This document shows positions 4,806-12,348 of a DNA stretch of 12,348 nt, piece by piece. Each line of letters opens with the position of its first letter. The first letter of the stretch is position 1. Source of the stretch: DATLAN01 sp035527455 (lineage in GTDB: Bacteria; Planctomycetota; Planctomycetia; Pirellulales; Thermoguttaceae); the NCBI GenBank assembly GCA_035527455.1, contig DATLAN010000017.1:1-12348 (forward strand). The letters run 5' to 3'. The position numbers were made by a program, and so were the translations under genes. The notes beneath the pieces were generated by a model. It did not search any database and was not told the origin of the DNA. It saw nothing but the letters and a program-made list of their open reading frames with translations.

Positions 4806-6311
4806 TCACATCACCGCGAAGTAGATATCCACCGCGGTGTCGAAGTATTCTTCGGTCAGTTCCAGGGGACACTTCTTGTAGGCACAGAAACTGCGGATCT
4901 GCAGCAGGAGGTCGCGGGGATGGCAGCAGCGGAACGCGCGGCCCGGCCGGCGATAGTGCTTCTCGATCAGGTACTCGATCGGCTCCGGGCGGTACTCGAA
5001 CCCCAACTGAGGCGCCATCATCTTGAAGAGACCTCGGAAATCGTCTTCCGTCGGGTCGATCACCTCGATCTTGTACGGAATTCGCCGCAGGAACGCTTCG
5101 TCGACCAGGTCGCGCGGCTCGAGGTTCGTGGAGAAAATGATCAGTTGATCGAAGGGGACTTCGATTTTCTTGCCGTTGGGCAGATTGAGGAAATCGTAGC
5201 GCATCTCCAACGGCACGATCCAGCGATTCAACAACTCGTCGATGCTCATCCGCTGTCGGCCGAAGTCGTCGATCACCAGCGTGCCGCAGTTGCTCTTCAG
5301 TTGCAGGGGGGCCTCGCTCACGCCGGTCGACGTGTTGATGGTTACCTCCAGGGCCGCCATGGTCAACTCGCCGCCGGAAATGATCGTCGGGCGCCGGATG
5401 CGGACCCACCGCTTGTCGATCTTCCGCTGGTCGATCAGTCCTTCATTGGCTGCCAACGGCAGCTCTTCATGGTTCGACGGATCGAACAGCCGGATGATCT
5501 CGCCGTCGATCCCCAGCGCCCGGGGAATCCAGATGTGCTGCCCGAAGGCCCTGGTGACGCGCCGGGCGATGCTGGTCTTTCCGTTTCCGGGGGCCCCGTA
5601 GAGGAACATTCCGCGGCCGGAATTGATCGCCGGCCCCAGTCGGTTGAACATCTTCTCGCTGAGCAGCAGGTCTTCGAATGCCCGGTGCAGGTTCTCGTTG
5701 GTCGGGTGCTGCCTGGTGAGCGACTGTTCGTCGACGCTGGTCAGATACTCCTTCAACGAGACGGGCGCGGCCCCGAAATAGGTGCAATGGGTCGCGTATC
5801 GTCGGCCGCGCTCGCGGCCGAGGTCGGTGAGTTGATACTGATAGTCGTTCATCGGCGCGGCGCCTTTGTGAACGACCAATTGGTCGTTCTTCAGCGTGCG
5901 CAACAACTGGTCGATCAGCACGAAGGGGAGTTTCACCTGGTCGGCGACGTCGCGGCCCGAGGCGTCGCCGCGAGCCAGGAGGAACTTCAAGGCCAGGGCT
6001 TCCACCTCGCTGTCGGTCAGATCGGCCTCGCGAAAGGTCTCCGGCTCGATGGGCAGGAACGTGTTCTCGACGCATTGGCCCGGCTCCTCCCCGAGCGGCC
6101 CTTTCGAGGTCGCTGCTTGGGCGGCGTCCGATTTCTGGGCCAGCTTGTTGATCCGATCGACCAGGGCCTCGAGCTTTTCGTCCTTCTTCTGGTCTTCGGC
6201 GTCGTGTTGCGGCACCGTCGCCGCGACCGACGCCCAGGGATCGATATCGTCACCCTGTCCGCCGTGTCCAGCCAAGCGGGCCAGAAGGTTGTCTTCCGAT
6301 GTACCGGCCAT
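4806..6311 (-). CDS. AAA+ ATPase with N-terminal winged-helix-like region
   Basis: This is a 501-aa, probably cytoplasmic protein. Residues 1-85 are low-complexity and charged, and 98-170 look like a helical winged-helix domain (LTDSEVEALALKFLL onward). The ATPase core has Walker A GAPGNGKTS (239-247), Walker B LVIDDF (345-350), sensor-1 STN (394-396) and likely arginine finger FLRRIPY (407-413). The C-terminal part contains RCCHPRDLL (461-469), typical in position of an AAA lid. I do not recognise a specific function; regulatory or remodelling ATPases of this general type are common in planctomycetes. The ATG at 6311 is preferred over the adjacent TTG at 6314 because GAGG lies 5 bases upstream of the ATG. 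It is divergent from mqnA and convergent with the OleA-like gene, so it is probably transcribed alone. Confidence 0.85.
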   Translation of the reverse strand: MAGTSEDNLLARLAGHGGQGDDIDPWASVAATVPQHDAEDQKKDEKLEALVDRINKLAQKSDAAQAATSKGPLGEEPGQCVENTFLPIEPETFREADLTDSEVEALALKFLLARGDASGRDVADQVKLPFVLIDQLLRTLKNDQLVVHKGAAPMNDYQYQLTDLGRERGRRYATHCTYFGAAPVSLKEYLTSVDEQSLTRQHPTNENLHRAFEDLLLSEKMFNRLGPAINSGRGMFLYGAPGNGKTSIARRVTRAFGQHIWIPRALGIDGEIIRLFDPSNHEELPLAANEGLIDQRKIDKRWVRIRRPTIISGGELTMAALEVTINTSTGVSEAPLQLKSNCGTLVIDDFGRQRMSIDELLNRWIVPLEMRYDFLNLPNGKKIEVPFDQLIIFSTNLEPRDLVDEAFLRRIPYKIEVIDPTEDDFRGLFKMMAPQLGFEYRPEPIEYLIEKHYRRPGRAFRCCHPRDLLLQIRSFCAYKKCPLELTEEYFDTAVDIYFAVM

Positions 6312-6316
6312 CAATT

Positions 6317-6320
6317 CCTC
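6317..6320 (-). promoter_or_regulatory. Ribosome-binding site of the AAA+ ATPase gene
   Basis: GAGG on the minus strand lies 5 bases before the ATG at 6311. It favours that ATG over the TTG directly in front of it. Confidence 0.55.
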
Positions 6321-6489
6321 GATTCCGCAATGTAGTCCAGGAACCCTATGCGCAAAGGTGTCAATAGAAATCTAGTTTCCCGCAGCAGAGGGGTCAAACC
6401 GGACGTGGTCCAACTTCCGACGGGTTTTCGGACAAAAGCGATCGGGAGGGCAAGTGTGCAGTCCCCTTCCGCTCCAATGCGTCAATCCG

Positions 6490-6495
6490 TATATT
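6490..6495 (+). promoter_or_regulatory. Possible -10 element for mqnA
   Basis: TATATT matches the sigma-70 -10 consensus at five of six bases and would place transcription about 28 bases before the GTG start. The matching -35 position (about 6467-6472, TTCCGC) is poor, so this is tentative. Confidence 0.25.
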
Positions 6496-6517
6496 GAAAG
6501 GTTTACACTGGTTATGC

Positions 6518-6521
6518 GGAG
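6518..6521 (+). promoter_or_regulatory. Ribosome-binding site supporting the mqnA GTG start
   Basis: GGAG lies 8 bases before the GTG at 6530. There is no in-frame ATG before the conserved N-terminal strand of the protein. Confidence 0.6.
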
Positions 6522-6529
6522 AATAAGCT

Positions 6530-7331
6530 GTGGGAGAGTGTTCTGCCCCAACCGGCGAGGCTCGAATTCGCATCGGAGCGGTCGCCTACTTGAACGCCCG
6601 GCCGCTGACGTTCTGCCTGAGGGAGTTGGACTCGGCGGTGGAAGTCGCGGTCGATCTGCCGAGCCGACTGGCCGATCGATTGGCCGCGGGGCAACTCGAC
6701 GTGGCGTTGGTTCCCTCGATCGAGTACTTCCGCAATCCCGGATATTCGATCGTCTCCGATGCCTGCGTGGCTTGCGAGGGACCGGTGCGAAGCGTGAGAC
6801 TCTACGGCCGCGTGCCGGTCGAGCGGGTTCGGACGCTGGCCCTGGACGAAGGGTCGCGAACCAGCGCCGCCTTGGTACGAATTCTCCTGAAGGAGCGTTT
6901 CTCGATTCGCCCTCAAGTGCGGCAGCTTCCGATCGGTGTGCCCGTGGAAGATTCAACGGCGGATGCCACCATGGTGATTGGCGACCGGGGGATACAACTG
7001 CTCCCGGACCGTTTCGAGTTCGTCTGGGACCTGGGCGAGGAGTGGACGCATTGGACGGGCCTGCCGTTCGTGTTTGCCATGTGGGTTGCCCGAGAGGGCG
7101 TCGATTTGCACCAGGTGGCCTCGTTGCTCGCCTCCGCGCGTGACCGGGGCGTCACCCGACTGGCCGAAATCGCCCGGCTCGAGGCCCCGGCACTGGGGCT
7201 CTCGCAAGAGGAGTGTTTGTCATATCTCCGCGACAACTTGGGTTTTCACCTTGGCCACCGACAGCAGCAAGGGTTGGAGCGGTTCTACGAACTGGCCGCG
7301 CAGCACGGACTCGCACCTGCAGGAGCGGAAC

Positions 7332-7342
<11 letters not shown>
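6530..7342 (+). CDS. mqnA: Chorismate dehydratase MqnA
   Basis: This 270-aa protein catalyses the first step of futalosine-pathway menaquinone synthesis, chorismate to 3-[(1-carboxyvinyl)oxy]benzoate, in the cytoplasm. Family motifs are present in order: IGAVAYLNARPL (15-26), DVALVPSIEYF (57-67), GPVRSVRLYGR (84-94), LDEGSRTSAALVR (105-117), MVIGDRGI (148-155) and DLGEEWTHWTGLPFVFAMW (167-185). The length is normal. Start choice: GTG at 6530, with GGAG 8 bases upstream; the first about 12 residues are not part of the conserved fold. Its stop overlaps the start region of mqnC by 11 bp, indicating one transcript and translational coupling. The other core genes (mqnE, mqnD) are not in the window. 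Confidence 0.95.
7321..7325 (+). promoter_or_regulatory. Ribosome-binding site fixing the mqnC TTG start
   Basis: AGGAG inside the 3' end of mqnA lies 6 bases before the TTG at 7332. No in-frame ATG is available near the conserved N-terminus, so this site decides the start. Confidence 0.75.
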
Positions 7343-8426
<1,084 letters not shown>

Positions 8427-8450
8427 GATTGGATAAGGGGTTCCGACGCC

Positions 8451-9245
8451 ATGATTCACGTTGACGGACTTGTGAAGCACTATACGGATCTCCGCCACGG
8501 CCATGTCGTGGCGCTGGGCGGGATCAGCTTCCATGCGCGGCCGGGACAGATCTACGGTCTCTTGGGACCCAACGGGGCGGGCAAGACGACGGCGCTGAGG
8601 ATCCTCAGCACGGTTCTGCGCCCGACCGCCGGCACGGTGACGATCAGCGGGTTCGACGTGCTGACGCAGCCCTCGCAGGTTCGCCACCAGATCGGCTTCA
8701 TGTCGGCCAACACGGCCGTCTACGATCGCATGACCGGCTGGGAGATGGTCGAGTATTTCGGCCGGCTGCACCGGATTCCCCCGGATGAACTCGCCGAACG
8801 GATGGAGCAACTCTTCGAGCGGCTGAAGATGAACGACACCCGCGACGTGCTCGGCGCGAAAATGTCGACCGGCATGAAGCAGAAGGTTTCGATCGCCCGG
8901 GCCGTGGTCCACGATCCGCCGGTGTTGATCTTCGACGAAGCCACGGCCGGGCTCGACGTGCTGGTCGCCCGGGCGCTGTTGAACACCGTGGCCGAGTTGC
9001 GCGACCATGGCAAGTGCATCATCTTCTCCACGCACATCATGCGCGAAGCGGAGAAGCTCTGCGACCGGGTGGCAATCGTTCATCGAGGAAAGATCCTTGC
9101 GGAAGGGCCCCTGGAGGAACTGCGGGACCGGCATCACGAGCGAGATTTGGAGGAGTTGTTCTTCCAACTGATTTCCCAGCATGACAAGGCCCATCCCCCG
9201 GCCGCTCGCGGCTTCGCAGCCCAACCGGCCCCACAAAGAGCATAG
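8451..9245 (+). CDS. NatA-type ABC transporter ATP-binding protein
   Basis: This 264-aa cytoplasmic ATPase drives the permease encoded 15 bp downstream. Motifs: Walker A GPNGAGKT (39-46), signature STGMKQKVSIAR (139-150), Walker B VLIFDEATAGLD (158-169) and switch His195 in FSTHIMREA (192-200). The Q-loop glutamine is absent: the segment reads IGFMSANTAVYDRMT (81-95). I recall similar Q-less loops in NatA-like sodium-efflux ATPases, which also use STGMK in place of LSGGQ. AAGGGG lies 10 bases before the ATG, which starts 24 bp after the mqnC stop, so co-transcription with mqnAC is likely. NatAB pumps export sodium in Bacillus; the substrate here is inferred only from this resemblance. Confidence 0.9.
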   Translation: MIHVDGLVKHYTDLRHGHVVALGGISFHARPGQIYGLLGPNGAGKTTALRILSTVLRPTAGTVTISGFDVLTQPSQVRHQIGFMSANTAVYDRMTGWEMVEYFGRLHRIPPDELAERMEQLFERLKMNDTRDVLGAKMSTGMKQKVSIARAVVHDPPVLIFDEATAGLDVLVARALLNTVAELRDHGKCIIFSTHIMREAEKLCDRVAIVHRGKILAEGPLEELRDRHHERDLEELFFQLISQHDKAHPPAARGFAAQPAPQRA

Positions 9246-9260
9246 ATCGAACCGGCGCCG

Positions 9261-11627
9261 ATGAGTTTCTCCAACATCAAGCTGATCCTCTTTCGCGAGA
9301 TTCGCGACCAGGCGCGCGATCGGCGGACGTTGTTCATGGTGTTCGTTCTGCCGCTTCTGCTCTATCCGCTATTAGGGATGACCTTCCTGCAGGTCATGCA
9401 GTTCCGGCGGGAAAAGCCGTCGCAGATCCTCGTCGTCGGGGCCGGGGAACTGACCTCGCCGGACGGCGACACGGGCAGTGCCGACGCTGCGGAGGCCGAA
9501 GCCCCGCCGGACGCCTCCGAAGACGACGAGCTGGAACCGCGTCTTCCTCCGCTGGTCGAGAACGATCGGTTTTCTCGAGCGCTGTTCGTCGATCCGGAGA
9601 AGGCGAAACTCATGACACTGCATTTCGCACCGACCGAACCGCGAGGCGGCGCCCGGCAAGTGCCCGATCAGTTGGCCGAAGCACGACGTGCGGTCCAGGC
9701 GGGTGAATACGACGCGGCGCTTTATTTTCCCGCCGACTTTACCGACCGCTTGCAGACCTTCCGGCGGACCTTGGAGCAGCGCCGCGAGCGGGGCGCCCAG
9801 GCCGTGCAGGACGAGGTGCCTTTTCCCCAGATTCTCACCACGGCCACCGAGAAGTCGCAGATCGCCGCAGTGCGGCTCAACGACGTTGGGATGGCCTGGC
9901 GCGAGCAGGTCGTCGTCAGCATCCTCAAGGCCCGCGGCGTGCCGGAGACGGTCATCGCGCCGTTTCGGTTCGAGCAGCACGACGTGGCCGACAGCACGAC
10001 CTACCAGGGCGTGCTCTTCTGGTCGAAGATCCTGCCCGTGCTGTTGTTGATTTGGGCGTTGACCGGGGCGTTCTATCCGGCCATCGACCTGTGTGCCGGC
10101 GAGAAGGAGCGCGGGACGCTCGAAACATTGCTCAGCAGTCCGGCCGAGCGGAGCGAAATCGTGCTGGGCAAATTGCTGACGGTGATGCTCTTCAGCATGA
10201 TCACGGCCGTGTTGAACCTGGTGAGCGTGGCGGTGACCGGGTTGCTGGTCCTTCAGCATCAGCCCAACTTCGGTCCGCCGCCGCCGATGGCCGCCGTCTG
10301 GCTGGCGATCGCGCTGGTTCCCGTGGCGGCGTTGTTCAGCGCCTTGTGTCTGGCGTTGGCCGCCTTCGCCCGCAGCAGCAAGGAAGGGCAATACTACCTG
10401 ATGCCGTTGCTGATGATCACCATGCCGCTGGTCGTGCTGCCGATGATGCCCGGCGTGGAGTTGAACCTCGGCAACAGCCTGATCCCGGTGACCGGCCTGG
10501 TGCTCTTGTTGCGGACCGTCTTGCAGGGAGCCTCTTGGGAAGCCTTGCAGTTTCTGCCGGTGGTGGTGGGCGTCACGCTCATCGCTTGCCTGTTGGCGAT
10601 TCGTTGGGCGATCGATCAGTTCAATTCCGAGTCGGTCTTGTTTCACGCCAGCGATCGGTTGGCCATGGGCTACTGGTTGCGGCACCTGTGGCAGGATCGC
10701 CGACCGACGCCCAACGTGGCGGCGGCCGTCTTCTGCGGCGTCGTCATTCTGATGGTGAACTTCTACATGAACGTCGCCCTGAAGCGGCCGGAGATGGCGC
10801 TGAAGTGGCCGGAGACTTTTGGCGACGTTGCCCAAACGGCCCTCGTAACGCAGCTTGTGGTAATCCTCACGCCGGCGTTGCTGATGACCATCGTGCTGAC
10901 CAATAGCCCGCGCCAAACCTTGCTGCTGAGGCGTCCGCCGTGGCGGGCCGTACCGGCTGCCGCGTTGTTGGCCGCCGCGCTGCACCCGGCCGTGACGGTC
11001 CTTCAATCGCTGGTGGTCCAGCTTTATCCGTACAGCGATCAGTCCGAGCCGGCATTGAGGAGAATCCAGGCGGCGATCAACGGTGCCCCGTTGTGGCAAG
11101 TGATTCTGGTCATCGCCGTGACGCCGGCGATCTGCGAAGAACTCGCCTTTCGCGGTTTCATTCTCTCCGGTTTTCGGCATCTGGGGCACAAATGGCGGGC
11201 GATCATCTACAGTGCCCTGTTCTTCGGCTTGACGCACATGATCCTGCAACAATCGCTGATCGTCTGCCTGGTGGGCACGGTGGTCGGCTACCTGGCCGTG
11301 CAAAGCGGCAGCCTGCTGCCCGGGATGATCTACCACCTGATCCACAACACGCTGGCCGTCTCGGTCGGCCGGATTCCCGCAGCATGGTTCGATCGCTGGC
11401 CGGCGGTGCGGGCGTGGATGAATCGGACCGAACAGGGCCTCGAATACTCCTGGTCGATGATCATCGCCGGAGGGCTGATCGCCCTGCTGATCCTTCTCTG
11501 GTTCAGGCGGCTTTCCTGCCCGAAATCGGCCGAGGAGGAGTTCCAGGAGGCGATTGATCGAGGATTGAATCCCGAAACCGAATACGCGAAAATGGCCGTT
11601 CAGCTTGAACAAGCGCCCCCGGCTTGA
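9261..11627 (+). CDS. ABC-2 permease fused to CPBP intramembrane protease
   Basis: This is a 788-aa inner-membrane protein with two parts. Residues 1-450 are a NatB/ABC-2-type permease: one membrane segment at about 22-46, a large external domain (about 50-250) with an acidic stretch (66-95), then membrane segments near 251-272, 303-331, 343-369, 377-396 and 429-447. The EKERGTLETLLSSP motif (281-294) is the usual ABC-2 coupling segment. Residues about 485-750 are membrane-rich and carry the CPBP (Abi) protease motifs: EELAFRG (626-632), FGLTH (655-659) and HLIHN (692-696). All expected residues of the metal site are present, so the protease is probably active. This fusion is known in planctomycete annotations. 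It follows its ATPase by 15 bp. No strong ribosome-binding site is visible, suggesting coupling to the ATPase. Substrate unknown. Confidence 0.9.
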   Translation: MSFSNIKLILFREIRDQARDRRTLFMVFVLPLLLYPLLGMTFLQVMQFRREKPSQILVVGAGELTSPDGDTGSADAAEAEAPPDASEDDELEPRLPPLVENDRFSRALFVDPEKAKLMTLHFAPTEPRGGARQVPDQLAEARRAVQAGEYDAALYFPADFTDRLQTFRRTLEQRRERGAQAVQDEVPFPQILTTATEKSQIAAVRLNDVGMAWREQVVVSILKARGVPETVIAPFRFEQHDVADSTTYQGVLFWSKILPVLLLIWALTGAFYPAIDLCAGEKERGTLETLLSSPAERSEIVLGKLLTVMLFSMITAVLNLVSVAVTGLLVLQHQPNFGPPPPMAAVWLAIALVPVAALFSALCLALAAFARSSKEGQYYLMPLLMITMPLVVLPMMPGVELNLGNSLIPVTGLVLLLRTVLQGASWEALQFLPVVVGVTLIACLLAIRWAIDQFNSESVLFHASDRLAMGYWLRHLWQDRRPTPNVAAAVFCGVVILMVNFYMNVALKRPEMALKWPETFGDVAQTALVTQLVVILTPALLMTIVLTNSPRQTLLLRRPPWRAVPAAALLAAALHPAVTVLQSLVVQLYPYSDQSEPALRRIQAAINGAPLWQVILVIAVTPAICEELAFRGFILSGFRHLGHKWRAIIYSALFFGLTHMILQQSLIVCLVGTVVGYLAVQSGSLLPGMIYHLIHNTLAVSVGRIPAAWFDRWPAVRAWMNRTEQGLEYSWSMIIAGGLIALLILLWFRRLSCPKSAEEEFQEAIDRGLNPETEYAKMAVQLEQAPPA

Positions 11628-11661
11628 GAAGAATCGCAACGGCTTTCGGCCGACGAGTTTC

Positions 11662-11715
11662 GTTTAGCGGGCGGGTCTGGTTTAGCGGGCGGGTCTGGTT
11701 TAGCGGGCGGGCTTG
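11662..11715. repeat. Three tandem 18-bp repeats
   Basis: Units GTTTAGCGGGCGGGTCTG lie at 11662-11679 and 11680-11697. A third at 11698-11715 ends in CTTG instead of TCTG. The third unit is also the left arm of the inverted repeat described separately. Confidence 0.9.
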
Positions 11716-11778
11716 CCCGCCGTTCAAGTAGCCGAATCGTCCTGCCGGGCCAACGACGGGCAAGCCCGTCCGCTAAAC
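11698..11778. repeat. Inverted repeat with nested GC hairpins
   Basis: Arms 11698-11718 and 11758-11778 are reverse complements at 20 of 21 positions. Each arm centres on a perfect 7-bp hairpin: GGCGGGC-TT-GCCCGCC (11706-11721) and GACGGGC-AA-GCCCGTC (11755-11770). The one mismatch between arms is compensated within each hairpin. It may act as a terminator for the mqn-ABC run or may be a dispersed palindromic element. Confidence 0.8.
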
Positions 11779-11835
11779 GGTTGCCCGTTGCCACATCGCC
11801 TTGTGACAGAAATGATTGGGACCGCGACAACAGTG

Positions 11836-12348
11836 ATGCAGTCCTCTCGCCAAGAACCCTATTCCCTCAAAGCCCGTTACGTCTTTCCCGTCGCCGCCGA
11901 CCCGATTCCCGACGGTGTGGTGACGATTCGCGGCGACCGGATACTCGCGGTGGGCAAGCAACCGCTCGGCGATCGGCCGGAAGACCTCGGCAACGTCGCC
12001 GTGGTGCCGGGCCTGGTCAACGCCCATACCCACTTGGAGTTCAGCGATCTGGCCGGTCCCCTGGGCGAGCCGGGAATCGACTTCGTCGAGTGGATCCGGC
12101 GGATCATCGAGAACTTCCGGCACCGCGACGGCTCGTCTCCCGAGGCCGTCCGGCGTGGACTGGAGGAGAGCGTCCGCGCGGGCACGACCACTTTGGGCGA
12201 GATTGCCCAGCCGGGCCGTTGCCTCGAACCCTTCGATGCCGTACCGACCGACACGACGGTGTTTCTTGAACTGATTGCCCCGACGGCCGATCGCGTCGCC
12301 CCCTTGCTGGAACTGGCCCCGCGACATGCCGGCTCGCGCAGCCCGTCG
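11836..12348 (+). CDS. Amidohydrolase, COG0402-like (partial; runs off the window)
   Basis: This is the first 171 residues of a metal-dependent amidohydrolase of the TRZ/ATZ deaminase type. The N-terminal beta domain is followed by the metal-binding HxH in PGLVNAHTHLEFSDL (58-72; His64 and His66) and AGTTTLGEI (115-123). Later metal ligands lie outside the window. Some COG0402 amidohydrolases deaminate 6-amino-6-deoxyfutalosine in menaquinone synthesis. The nearby mqnA and mqnC make that role plausible here, but other deaminase roles cannot be excluded. The ATG at 11836 is used; an in-frame ATG at 11812 would add eight residues, and neither has a strong ribosome-binding site. A 208-bp repeat-bearing gap separates it from the permease gene. 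Confidence 0.8.
   Translation, partial: MQSSRQEPYSLKARYVFPVAADPIPDGVVTIRGDRILAVGKQPLGDRPEDLGNVAVVPGLVNAHTHLEFSDLAGPLGEPGIDFVEWIRRIIENFRHRDGSSPEAVRRGLEESVRAGTTTLGEIAQPGRCLEPFDAVPTDTTVFLELIAPTADRVAPLLELAPRHAGSRSPS

Larger units (their letters stand above)
11628..11835. other. Repeat-bearing gap after the permease fusion
   Basis: This 208-bp gap is dominated by the 18-bp tandem units and inverted hairpins at 11662-11778. No separate gene or convincing promoter is seen. The hairpins could end the upstream transcript or allow partial read-through to the amidohydrolase. Confidence 0.5.

Noticed and set aside
4920..6335. 471-aa open frame on the plus strand
   Set aside because: It is antisense to the AAA+ ATPase, which has complete Walker and sensor motifs. 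The plus-strand frame has none.
9372..11639. 755-aa open frame on the minus strand
   Set aside because: It is antisense to the permease/CPBP gene, with the His-, Gln- and Arg-rich composition typical of shadow frames in GC-rich DNA and no recognisable motif.

Overview
This GC-rich window looks like a chromosomal segment of a planctomycete, probably Pirellulales-like. That is an inference. It rests on the futalosine-pathway menaquinone genes, an ABC-2 permease fused to a CPBP protease, an OleA-like thiolase, and intergenic DNA full of short palindromic repeats of a style I associate with planctomycete genomes. I see no rRNA, tRNA, CRISPR array, transposase or phage gene.

Left part (1-2624): a repeat-filled gap (1-440), then two minus-strand genes. 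The upstream one is a class-I glutamine-amidotransferase-like (peptidase C26) protein and the downstream one an AnmK-like sugar kinase homologue. Both have substitutions at expected catalytic positions. A perfect 30-bp inverted repeat and a 15-bp dyad lie between them.

Middle (2625-6529): a 609-bp gap separates the C26 gene from a divergent plus-strand KAS-III/OleA-like condensing enzyme. That gene converges on a minus-strand AAA+ ATPase. The gap between them carries two different 7-bp tandem repeats (GC-rich near the thiolase, TGACAAC-type just beyond the ATPase stop).

Right part (6530-12348): a co-directional plus-strand run. mqnA (GTG start) overlaps mqnC (TTG start); the two supply two steps of futalosine menaquinone synthesis. 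A NatA-type ABC ATPase follows, then a 788-aa ABC-2 permease/CPBP fusion; spacings are 24 and 15 bp. After a 208-bp repeat-bearing gap comes the start of a COG0402-type amidohydrolase that runs off the window. By context it could be the 6-amino-6-deoxyfutalosine deaminase of the same pathway, but this is unproven.

The strongest leads are the C26/AnmK pair with altered active sites, the palindromic repeat family with compensatory stem changes, and the menaquinone genes sharing a run with an export/protease module. I did not find an unambiguous new defence or mobile system.
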